Source: Ktedonosporobacter rubrisoli (GTDB taxonomy: Bacteria > Chloroflexota > Ktedonobacteria > Ktedonobacterales > Ktedonobacteraceae). Taken from it: a stretch of 64,000 bases of DNA. Shown here piece after piece: positions 27,026-35,600 of this stretch. The notes beneath the pieces are model-generated. The model had not been told where the DNA came from, did not search any database, and saw only the letters and a program-made list of their open reading frames with translations. How positions within the stretch are numbered: the first letter of the stretch is position 1; every line of letters starts with the position of its first letter. The stretch covers positions 5,518,001 through 5,582,000 of the forward strand of contig NZ_CP035758.1 of the NCBI RefSeq assembly GCF_004208415.1, in the 5' to 3' direction. The position numbers and the translations under genes are program-made.

Positions 27026-28045
27026 CTACACAGCGTGAAGTATACGCTGACGCAAGAAAGGAAACGAGGCACGGCCATATCCCATGCGCTTCATCAGTTT
27101 GAGCTTATTGACTTTTCCTTCGACGACTCCGTTGGAATAAACGAGCGTAAGCCCGGCTTCGACCGCCTCTTTGTCTCGTTTCAGCCCTTTGGCAAAACGT
27201 TGTAGCTCGGCGATGCCGCTCTCAGCCACTTGCCGCTTCCACTCGTCTAAGCGATGCCCTTCGCGCTTGCGCACGATCTGCCCAAATGCTTGAACAAGTA
27301 GATGTAGTGCCGTCAGCTCGGTACTCAACTGGCATAACGCTTCAAGATCAGCACGCTCATCTGCTTCGAGATCATCCAAAGGACGAGCAAGAAGCCAGAG
27401 CGACTCTCGAACGGAGAGCCGTGAGAGGATGGGGAGTTCAGGAAGTTCAACTTTTTCCTGTTTGAGCGTTCGAAGAAAGCGATAGACCTGCTGATCTGAT
27501 CCACGATATCCCTGCGCTTTGATCTCTTGATAGAGGATTGACCCTGTTTTACATCCATCCTTCCATCTTTTGAGCACATAGGCCGCATAGGGATCGAAGA
27601 GACTTCGCTGTTTGTGACGCCGCCTACTGCCAGGACACGAACCGTGCTTGTTCCAATTTTGCACGGTTCGCTTTGTGACTCCGAGACGCCGAGCGACCTC
27701 ATCTTGTGGAATACCGAGCTTCTGCAATTCGATCATGGAGTCGAAGCGTTCTTGATTGGTCGCCAATCGCGCGAGGCGTTCCACAAAGATCTTGCGTGGG
27801 CAATCGCCTTGCTCACAAAAACATTTGCGGACCTGGAGCAAGAGGCGGATCGGCTGTCCTCCACAGGGCAAGTCAGCCACGCAGCGGGTATAGCGGCTAT
27901 GCACCCATCGAGCTGGCACACCACATAAAGGACAGCGGGGAGCACATTGCGTCGAGGCCGCCGTTACCACAAGCAGGCCATCCATCTGCTCAAGTCCAAT
28001 GAGTTCCAATCCCTCTGGCAGGGCCAGGACAGTCTTTCCCTCCAT
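27026..28045 (-). CDS. ISL3-family transposase with internal loss of the DDE core
   Basis: A 339-residue protein. The N-terminal zinc-binding domain (CPLCGVPARWVHS..C..C..CFCEQGDCP, residues 38-82) is followed almost directly by a helix-turn-helix (IPQDEVARRLGVTKRTVQNW, 112-131) and the C-terminal block SNGVVEGKVNKLKLMKRMGYG with Glu 309. In complete members the RNase-H-like region with the first two catalytic aspartates lies between the zinc domain and the helix-turn-helix; here it is absent and the frame is kept, with the junction at about residues 93-100. The start at 28045 has AAAGG 9 bases upstream; the longer frame to 28174 would run through the terminal repeat. Predicted to bind ends but not to cut. 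Confidence 0.8.
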   Translation of the reverse strand: MEGKTVLALPEGLELIGLEQMDGLLVVTAASTQCAPRCPLCGVPARWVHSRYTRCVADLPCGGQPIRLLLQVRKCFCEQGDCPRKIFVERLARLATNQERFDSMIELQKLGIPQDEVARRLGVTKRTVQNWNKHGSCPGSRRRHKQRSLFDPYAAYVLKRWKDGCKTGSILYQEIKAQGYRGSDQQVYRFLRTLKQEKVELPELPILSRLSVRESLWLLARPLDDLEADERADLEALCQLSTELTALHLLVQAFGQIVRKREGHRLDEWKRQVAESGIAELQRFAKGLKRDKEAVEAGLTLVYSNGVVEGKVNKLKLMKRMGYGRASFPFLRQRILHAV

Positions 28046-28186
28046 CTTGTCGAGCCTTTCTTTTTCAAAAAGCCCTTTACCCTCATGGTAAGCATATTCC
28101 AATGAATGGATGAAGTTCAAGCAACCGAGCATCACCAAGTTTGTGCCAGACCCAAGTATCTTGAGAAACATCAATGAGTGCTGCTT

Positions 28187-29818
28187 TCAAAGCAGGGCTG
28201 TGGCTTGCCTCTGTTGAGATTGGGCCGTAAGTATACCGATAAAAGCGCCTCCAGCTAACGAAAGTACAAGACAAGGCACCATTACGACAAGGGCCACGGG
28301 AGCAAGCGCTACGGCTTGCTCAAGAAAAATACGCGGACCATCTCCCGGCCCCAGCCAATCATAGCCCCAATGTGGCAAGGTTCGTAAGAGAGCAGACCAG
28401 CCATAGCAGGCCAACGAGGAAAAAGCTCCATTGAGTAGACCAAAAAGCAGCCCCCAGAATAAGCCTTGCCAGTAGGAGTGCAGGTCCAGACGCTGAAATA
28501 AATAGCCCACAAACATGCCAGTCAGCAGGCTTGGGCAAAGTCTTAAGAGAAAACTTCCGGCCAGGGCCAGGCCGCCTAAAGGCCAACCAACGAAGGCCGC
28601 CATTAAACAACAGATAAGCAGATTCAACACACAGGCCTTGACTATCCATGAGCTGTTGAAGGCCCTATCAAACCAGCCATGCACACTGTCGCCCCAGAAT
28701 ACCTCTCCCTTACTAAGCACAGTAGCTTGTTGAAAAGCCGAGTTTCTCGACACATGAGCCTGGCTTAAAAGAGGCTCAACTGGCGTTGAGGGCCAGATCC
28801 CAGCGGGAGCAGGTGTCACAGGCGCCGGTCGCGCTACTATCTCTTCGGGCTCAGCCACTAGAGCAACAGGCTTGGCGGGAAGAGCATAAGGCTGTTCAGA
28901 TTCTATTCTGACGTCGGCATACAAGGCCGTCGCTTCGCGCGCGGCCTTCCCCAGATCGCTAGCAAAAGCGCGCAGCGTTGGATAGCGCTCATGCGGATCT
29001 TTAGCCAGGGCGCGTTGCAAGACCAGATCCAGCGCACCGGATAAATCGGGCCGGTAGACATCCAGCGTATATGGCTCTACATAGTTATGAAGATACGACC
29101 AGTTTTGCACCCCACTGGCAGGCTGCCAGGGATAACAGCCGGTAAGCAAGCGATAGCAGGTCACAGCCAGGGCATATTGATCCGAATAGCGCCCCGGCCG
29201 ATATTGCCAGACCTCCGGGGCCATATAGGCAGGCGAGCCCACCCATAGAGCATCGAGATGTGTCATTTCAGCATCGATAAGTGAGGCTACGCCAAAGTCC
29301 GCCAACATTACCTGAGTATCCAGGAGCAGGATGTTTGCCGGCTTCACATCGCGATGCAATACGCCACGCGCATGAGCATAGTCCAGAGCCTCGGCTACTG
29401 CCTCTATAACTGATACCACGCGGCCGGGTTCCCAATAGGAAATCCGCTCGCGCACAAAAATATCCTCAAGCGATCCCTGAGCCGCGTAGGGCAAAACTAT
29501 ATATGGCCAGTACGGGTCAGCCTGGCACAGGCGCGCACCAATAACGCCATAATCATAGATAGGCAAAATATTGGGATGCCTCAATGACGATAAGAGCGCG
29601 GCTTCCTGGTGGAAATTCTCGGCGGTGGCTTGCGAGCCAATGGAGCGCAAAATTTTGATCACCACGCTGCTACGCTCGCCGGCAGTCGATTGCTCGGCCA
29701 GATAGACCATGCTGGTGCTACCTTGTCGTAGATAGGAGGTAATAGAACTGCTCCCAACCTTTGCCCCGACTAGCAAGCTTTCACACCGTGTACACCATAT
29801 TCTACCTGGAGTATTCAT
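28187..29818 (-). CDS. Membrane-anchored Ser/Thr protein kinase (Hanks type)
   Basis: A 543-residue kinase of the PknB type. A short CxxC (C9, C12) precedes the kinase domain: glycine loop LRQGSTSMVYLAE (degenerate, one of the usual glycines), Lys 55 in VVIKIL, HRDVKPANIL at 155-164, DFG at 174-176, and SPAYMAPEVW as activation/APE segment. A Pro/Ala/Val-rich linker (about 290-370) leads to a C-terminal region with four or more hydrophobic helices, so the kinase is membrane-bound with the catalytic domain inside. The ATG at 29818 has no obvious Shine-Dalgarno sequence and may be leaderless. It lies downstream of the NRPS cluster in the same direction, after a hairpin; a link is possible but unproven. 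Confidence 0.9.
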   Translation of the reverse strand: MNTPGRIWCTRCESLLVGAKVGSSSITSYLRQGSTSMVYLAEQSTAGERSSVVIKILRSIGSQATAENFHQEAALLSSLRHPNILPIYDYGVIGARLCQADPYWPYIVLPYAAQGSLEDIFVRERISYWEPGRVVSVIEAVAEALDYAHARGVLHRDVKPANILLLDTQVMLADFGVASLIDAEMTHLDALWVGSPAYMAPEVWQYRPGRYSDQYALAVTCYRLLTGCYPWQPASGVQNWSYLHNYVEPYTLDVYRPDLSGALDLVLQRALAKDPHERYPTLRAFASDLGKAAREATALYADVRIESEQPYALPAKPVALVAEPEEIVARPAPVTPAPAGIWPSTPVEPLLSQAHVSRNSAFQQATVLSKGEVFWGDSVHGWFDRAFNSSWIVKACVLNLLICCLMAAFVGWPLGGLALAGSFLLRLCPSLLTGMFVGYLFQRLDLHSYWQGLFWGLLFGLLNGAFSSLACYGWSALLRTLPHWGYDWLGPGDGPRIFLEQAVALAPVALVVMVPCLVLSLAGGAFIGILTAQSQQRQATALL

Positions 29819-30090
29819 ATGTTGATTGATGCAACATAAAACCATAACACCCACCCAATTAAACGCGCATAAATCAAACATTCTCTTTTACATAGACGTT
29901 GGGGAGGCACCTTTTTCAGCTCTCAACTCTATGTACTTCGGGAAGTTACATGCAGTTATTTTGGGGAGCATCAGGAAGATGGAGAGGAAGCCATCTCTTA
30001 CTCCTGCCGTGGTCGACAGGCTCGCAGACGCCAGACAGACCACGGCAAGGGCAAGAGACAGGACAAGAAAGGAAAGCTATCTGTTCAGAG

Positions 30091-30123
30091 GCTGCTGACC
30101 CCTATTCCGGAAGGGCCAGCAGC
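30091..30123 (-). terminator. Hairpin at the end of the NRPS operon
   Basis: GCTGCTGACCC (30091-30101) and GGGCCAGCAGC (30113-30123) form a GC-rich 11-bp stem with one mismatch, 13 bases after the SbnB stop codon on the minus strand. The following minus-strand sequence has only a weak pyrimidine run. A second inverted repeat (CCGTGGTC / GACCACGG) lies at about 30007-30045. Confidence 0.6.
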
Positions 30124-30136
30124 TCTCGCTTGCTTA

Positions 30137-31195
30137 TTAGCGCTCCAGCCAGACCCCTATATTCATTTCCAGGGCCTTCTGATATACATGAGCCGCCAGC
30201 GTTACATCTTCTATCGACATACCAAAGGGATTCATCAGGATGATATCATCAAGATGCTGACGCCCCTCTTTCTTCCCGGCGACCACCTCGCCAAGCTCGG
30301 CATCGATGCGGCGTCTCTGTTGCCCCTCTGCGCTCTGCTCATCCGCCGGCTCGTCTGGTCCAATAATCTGACCCGCGCGATACATGCGGCCAATCAGGCG
30401 CCGGGGATCATCTTTTACCAGTTTCCAGTCATCCACTACAACTTTAGCTGCCTTGAAGACCACCTCCGGCAAAGGATCGTCAAGGGAAATATTGACAAGA
30501 ATAGCCCCTGGCTGCAGCCAAGCAAACGGGATATAGCCGGAGGTGGTAGTTGTGGCAGGAATGATTAATTGTGCGGCCCTGATCGCCTCTTCGGCCGTCG
30601 CCGTTTCTCGCAGCTCTACGCCTTTTGCTTGCAGCAACGCACTTACCTCAGCGCGCAGGGATGCTATCCTCTCGCTACTAATATCAAAAATGCGAATGGA
30701 GCTTAGATGAGGGAGACGTTTGGCCAGCAACTCGATATGAGCCTGGGCCAGCACGCCAGCGCCAATTACAGCTACCTGCTCGATCTCTCGGCCCTTAAAG
30801 ACGTCAGCCGAAAGCGCTGTCACGCAGGCTGTGCGCAGGCTCGATAGATAGGCACCTTCCATAACACAATTGATGCGCACTGAGGTTTTATCGTACACCA
30901 TCGTTAAGCCGCTAGCACGCGGCAAGCCACGTGAGGGATTAGCAATATTGCCATTGATAATCTTTGTGCCCGCAATGTTGAGTGAGCCACCAACATAGCC
31001 AGGCATATTTAAGCTTCTTACCTGCTCACCAAGATCATTTTTCCAGCCCAGGTAGGCCTCTTCCGGCAAGACAGTCTGACCCGATCCGTGCAGCCTGAAA
31101 AGATCGCGAATAGCCCCCACAACATCTATACCCTCACATACTGATTCCACATCTCTCCTACTTAAATAAAGGATTTTATCCTCTCTACTGGCCAT
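30137..31195 (-). CDS. sbnB: SbnB-type N-(1-amino-1-carboxyethyl)glutamate dehydrogenase (diaminopropionate synthesis)
   Basis: A 352-residue member of the ornithine cyclodeaminase/mu-crystallin family. The Rossmann motif VAVIGAGVLAQAHIELL is near the middle, with SLRTACVTALSADVF before it and PGAILVNISLDDPLPEV after. SbnB oxidatively cleaves N-(1-amino-1-carboxyl-2-ethyl)-glutamate with NAD+ to L-2,3-diaminopropionate and 2-oxoglutarate. The assignment to SbnB rather than ornithine cyclodeaminase rests mainly on the SbnA partner and the neighbouring NRPS, together with the family-typical IINGNIANPSRGLPRASG. The start at 31195 has GGAGG 8 bases upstream. A dispersed repeat element separates it from sbnA. 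Confidence 0.87.
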   Translation of the reverse strand: MASREDKILYLSRRDVESVCEGIDVVGAIRDLFRLHGSGQTVLPEEAYLGWKNDLGEQVRSLNMPGYVGGSLNIAGTKIINGNIANPSRGLPRASGLTMVYDKTSVRINCVMEGAYLSSLRTACVTALSADVFKGREIEQVAVIGAGVLAQAHIELLAKRLPHLSSIRIFDISSERIASLRAEVSALLQAKGVELRETATAEEAIRAAQLIIPATTTTSGYIPFAWLQPGAILVNISLDDPLPEVVFKAAKVVVDDWKLVKDDPRRLIGRMYRAGQIIGPDEPADEQSAEGQQRRRIDAELGEVVAGKKEGRQHLDDIILMNPFGMSIEDVTLAAHVYQKALEMNIGVWLER

Positions 31196-31311
31196 TAAAC
31201 ATGCCTCCATTTATTTAAAAAACACAATTTTTGCTTTGCATGAGGAGCGGCCATCCCACCTGGCAATAGCCGCTCGCATAGTTTCTCATAGAAAGATGGA
31301 TCTTAGCAAAA

Positions 31312-31507
31312 CTAGCGCTTTGTCAGACGTCGTGTGACGAGTGCGCCGCCTGCAGGCGGTGGAGGAAAAGGGGAGAATTGGGCGCAATTCGCTAGATCGC
31401 GACGTAGCCTCCAAGCCCCAGATCAAGGGCGGCAATCCGCTAGCTCGCGGCGCCCCCTTGACAATCCCGCTGGTTCACGCATCACAGAAACCTTGACAGA
31501 AAACTAG
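31312..31507. repeat. Dispersed CTAG-bounded element, copy 2 (196 bp), inside the NRPS operon
   Basis: Bounded by CTAG on both sides. The left end CTAGCGCTTTGTCAGACGTC and the right end read inward, CTAGTTTTCTGTCAAGGTTT, are imperfect inverted repeats. The centre contains a perfect 14-bp palindrome CCGCCTGCAGGCGG (31346-31359). It fills most of the gap between the sbnA stop and the sbnB start, so transcription of sbnB must cross it. It has no coding capacity and matches copies at 20085 and 51562. Confidence 0.85.
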
Positions 31508-31514
31508 CTCTTGC

Positions 31515-32558
31515 TCAGCGCATAAAAGGTAGCTTATAGAGAATATCCTGCACGGGCCCCAGATGCTCCTGCGACACATTCAGCCCCTGTTGCTGCAGCC
31601 AGGCATCATTGAAAATGGAGTTTGCGTAATTCTCGCCGCCATCGGCGCAGACGCAAACCACATCTTGCACCTCGGGATGAGCCTGCAGGTACTTTGCGCA
31701 GGCCGCCAGCACCGCTCCGCTTGATCCTCCAACCTTATTCCCTCCGCTCTGCCAGAGCGTACGACAAAAGGCAAAGGCTTCCTCATCTCTCACCAGCATA
31801 TGCGTATCATAGAGATCTGGCGTCAGAAAGCTTGATGCCCTGGATGAACCGATACCCGTCAATTTACGTGGCGCGGCCGGACCCCCAAAGACGATTGAAC
31901 CATAAGCATCAACTCCAACAATGGTTGTCGCAGGGCTGGCTTCACGAAAAAAGCGCCCCACACCAGCCAGCGTTCCACCTGTCGAGACGGCCATAAACAG
32001 AGCGTCTATCTTCCCATGCATCTGACGATATATTTCGGGTCCCGTTGTCAGATAGTGGATATGTGGATTGGCCGGATTGCCATATTGATTGGTCCAGACA
32101 TACGCCGCTGAACTATCGCATAGCTCCTGGATATGCGCCAGACGCGTCAGCAGATAGCCGCCATTCTCATCAGGCTGATCTACCATCTCAATCTTGGCAC
32201 CCAGGGCCTGCATCTTGGCAAGATTTTCCTGCGTCGTCTTGGGATCAACAACCGCAATGAAGCTATAGCCCTTTAATTTACAGTAGAAGCTAAGCGCGAC
32301 GCCAAGATTGCCCGAAGTCGATTCTATAACGATTGAGCCTTTTCCTAAAAGGCCCCGGGTCTCCATGGCCTGGATCAGGCCGTAACCGGTTCGATCTTTT
32401 ACCGAACCGGTTGGATTCTCGCTCTCCAGTTTGAGATGGATCTTGCGCGGAATACCATCTATGACCAGATATATGGGCTCCAATGGAGTATTGCCCAAGC
32501 GTTGGGCCAGTTTATTTAACTCGACAGGGGCGAGATCCGCAATTGCTGTGGCCTCCAT
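31515..32558 (-). CDS. sbnA: SbnA-type N-(1-amino-1-carboxyethyl)glutamate synthase (diaminopropionate synthesis)
   Basis: A 347-residue PLP enzyme of the cysteine synthase fold. The PLP lysine is in NPTGSVKDRTGYGLI, the phosphate loop is STGGTLAGVG, and ESTSGNLGVALSFYC forms the substrate loop. In SbnA this enzyme condenses O-phospho-L-serine with L-glutamate to give the precursor that SbnB oxidises to L-2,3-diaminopropionate. AGGAGG-ATTTG precedes the ATG at 32558. The gene is 63 bases downstream of the NRPS gene on the same strand, which with SbnB strongly suggests that the peptide synthetase uses diaminopropionate. A plain cysteine synthase is less likely given this context. Confidence 0.88.
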   Translation of the reverse strand: MEATAIADLAPVELNKLAQRLGNTPLEPIYLVIDGIPRKIHLKLESENPTGSVKDRTGYGLIQAMETRGLLGKGSIVIESTSGNLGVALSFYCKLKGYSFIAVVDPKTTQENLAKMQALGAKIEMVDQPDENGGYLLTRLAHIQELCDSSAAYVWTNQYGNPANPHIHYLTTGPEIYRQMHGKIDALFMAVSTGGTLAGVGRFFREASPATTIVGVDAYGSIVFGGPAAPRKLTGIGSSRASSFLTPDLYDTHMLVRDEEAFAFCRTLWQSGGNKVGGSSGAVLAACAKYLQAHPEVQDVVCVCADGGENYANSIFNDAWLQQQGLNVSQEHLGPVQDILYKLPFMR

Positions 32559-32621
32559 CAAATCCTCCTCATACTTTCTTGTGCCTTCTCGACACCCTGT
32601 AGGGCTGAGAAATCATCACAC

Positions 32622-35600
32622 TCATCTCTTTGCATCCATTGCAGTATTTTGGGCCTTATATAAGCATCTGCGCAGATATTCGGCCAGAACGGGGAGATAC
32701 TCGGTTCTGCAGGTTACATGGTTGCCGGGCAGCATATGGATCTCCACATCTCTTTCCTTCGCCCTCATTACCTTCTGCCATCCAGCCGCACGGCGGGGCT
32801 CTTCGCTTGTCCAGAAGAATGTAATCTTACCTGCATACAGACCAAGGGTGTAATCTGACATTGGCCAGTCATAGAGGTTGAGATGATCCTGGCGCAAAGT
32901 TTCAAGATCAGGAACCAGGGCCTTGAGCTTGAGGCTCAGAGGTGTTGAGCCCGCAGCTTCGGGCCTGGCAAGGTTCTGCTCTGCCTCAACGGTTTTCAGG
33001 AACGCGGAATTTTTTAGACGTCTATAGTGAGAGAATTTTGTATATTTGTATATATGCCGCAAGCGCATGAATAGGTCAAATTGCTTCTCCTGTTTGATAT
33101 TCCGCATCTGGGCAAAGCGACTTATCGCGCTACGAATCACTTTATGGTGTCCAGGCACATCGGGATCGAGCAAAAGGAGCAAATCGACGGTCTGACCCTG
33201 GGCCTGCAATTGTCGGGCCAGTTCATAGACCATAGGTCCTGCATTGCCGTATCCGCCAAGGAGATAAGGGCCTTCTGGCTGCACGCTACGCAGGATCTTA
33301 CGGTACTCGGCAGCCATTACAGGCAGAGCAGGCGGCAGCACAAGTCCATCGAGCCTATACGCTTCAAGCAGATATAATGGCTGCTGAGGGCTCAGATAAC
33401 GAGCTAGCTCCTGTCCCGAGGAATCCTGCCCGCTCCACTCGCCGGGCAGAAGGAAGAACGGACGCCTGGTTCCGCTTGCCCGCACAGTAACCAGCGGCAC
33501 ACGCGAATCCTTCTGGGCTTCCTCCTGCAGTGCCCTGGCCAGATACTCAATCGTGGACCCGGCAAACAACGTAGAGATGGCTAGCTTCCTGCCGTATATC
33601 TCCTCCATACGCGCAAAGAACTGCACTGCCAACAAAGAATCGCCACCCAGCTCGAAAAAGTCGTCCCTGAGGCCCACGCGCTGCACGCCCAGTAGCTCTT
33701 GCCAGAGCTCGGCCATCCTTCGCTCCAATGGAGACACGGGCGCAACATAGCTATCCCCGGCCCAGCTGGGGGCCGGCAAGGCTTTGCGGTCCAGCTTGCC
33801 ATTAGGCGTGACCGGCAAGCGGTCAAGCTGCATAAAAGCTGAGGGAACCATATAGGCTGGCATCTGTAACATGGCCTGGCTTTTTAGCTCTTCAACCGTT
33901 GCTTTGTGCTCAGGATGCAGTACAACATAGGCCACCAGCCGCTTGTCGCCGGGCGTATCTTCACGCGCAATTACCACGGCCTGGTGCACGGCTGGATGCA
34001 GGCTGAGCACCGACTCAATCTCACCCAGCTCGATACGCAAGCCGCGTAATTTCACCTGGAAGTCAAGGCGTCCAAGAAATTCCAGATTGCCATCGGGGAG
34101 ATAGCGGGCGCGATCTCCCGTCTTATAGAGGCGCGCGCCTTCACGGCGGCTAAAGGGATCGCGCACAAAAGCTCTGGCCGTGCGCTGTTCATCGCCAAGA
34201 TAGCCTCGGCCAACGCCAACGCCGCCCACATGCAGTTCGCCGCTTACTCCGATGGGTAAAGGCTGCAGATGCTGATCCAGTACATAGAGCTGCATATTAG
34301 GAATAGCGCTACCAATCGATATGCTGCTAGTTTCTTCAGGGGGCGGCTGGCTGATCGCATAGTGGGTGACGTCATCGGAGCACTCGGTAGGCCCGTAGGC
34401 ATTGAGCATAGGTATATGGGGATAGCGTTTGAGCCAGCGTCGGCAGAGCTCCACGGGTAGAGCCTCACCGGTAGGAATAAGCCAGCGCAGCGCGTGCAGC
34501 GGCAAGGCCTCGACTCCCACGCTCTCATAGGTATCAAGCATAGCCCCCAGCAAAGAGGGTACCGTTTCTAGAATGCTTACTTGATGTTGCTCAACCTGCC
34601 TGAGCAGTTCCACCGGATCTGAGGCCACAGCATCGGGATAGATCTGCACGCGACCACCCACCAGCAGGATCGCCAGGAATTGCCAGACCGAGATATCAAA
34701 GCACTGCGGAGCTGTTTGCGCCACGATATCCTTAGCCTTCAGGTCCAGAGCCTCGATCTTGGCATAGAGATGATTGATCATACCTCGCTGCTCGACCATG
34801 GCCCCCTTGGGACGACCCGTTGAGCCCGAGGTATAGATCACATAGGCCATGTCTTGCGGATTACCGCACGGGCCCAGGTTTTCTGGCGATTGTGCCGACT
34901 GCAGAACATCTTCCAGGTTTACACAGCGCGGACGAGCTTCATCAGGCATATCAGCCAGGGCCTGAGAGATCATGCCGACAAAGGTCGCCTCGCTCAAGAC
35001 CACGCGAGACTGACTTTGCTCAATCTCCCAGCGCAGGCGAGCCTCAGGATGGCGCGGGTCCAGCGGCAGATAAGCCCCTCCGGCCTTGAAAACTGCAAGG
35101 ATCGCCACAAGTAAGGGGATACCTCGGTCGCCTAACAGAGCAACAAGAGTCTCAGAGCCAACGCCGCAGTCACGCAAATAGTGGGCCAGCTGATTGGCCT
35201 GCTGGTTGAGCTGGCGATAGCTCAGCTCTACGCCCTGGCAAGCTACAGCGATAGCTTCAGGATTGCGCGCAACCTGAGCCTCAAAGAGCTGGGGCAGGCA
35301 CTGATCTACTGGATACGGTCTCTGCAGATCATTCCACTCCACGAGCAGCTGCCTGCGTTCCTGTTCAGTCAGCAGGGGCAGGTGAGACAAGTTCTGCTCT
35401 GGATCCGCGACAATCCCCTCTAATAGTGACTGCCAATGGCCAGCCATGCGCACAATCGTCGCCTCATCAAACACATCGCGGCTATAGATGAAATCGGCGC
35501 TCAGTCCTTGCGGCCCTTCCTGCATATGGAGCGTCACATCAAACTGAGCTGCCTCCTTCCCTAGCTCTAGCTGTTCCAGCGTCCAGCCCGCCGGTAAAGT

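Larger units (their letters stand above)
26330..28153 (-). mobile_element. ISL3-family insertion sequence, defective, with nested cassette (1824 bp)
   Basis: Bounded by inverted repeats at 26330-26364 and 28119-28153; read inward, both start GGGTCTGGCACAAACTTGGTG and continue (one mismatch) through TGCTCGGTTGCTT, 34 of 35 bases matching. Inside, on the minus strand, are a transposase lacking its catalytic core and, near the left end, a separate 612-bp segment with its own inverted repeats and a DUF5662 gene. Flanking bases (AAGATATG left, AAGTATCT right) do not form a clear 8-bp target duplication. The near-identical ends suggest recent activity, presumably in trans. Confidence 0.85.
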
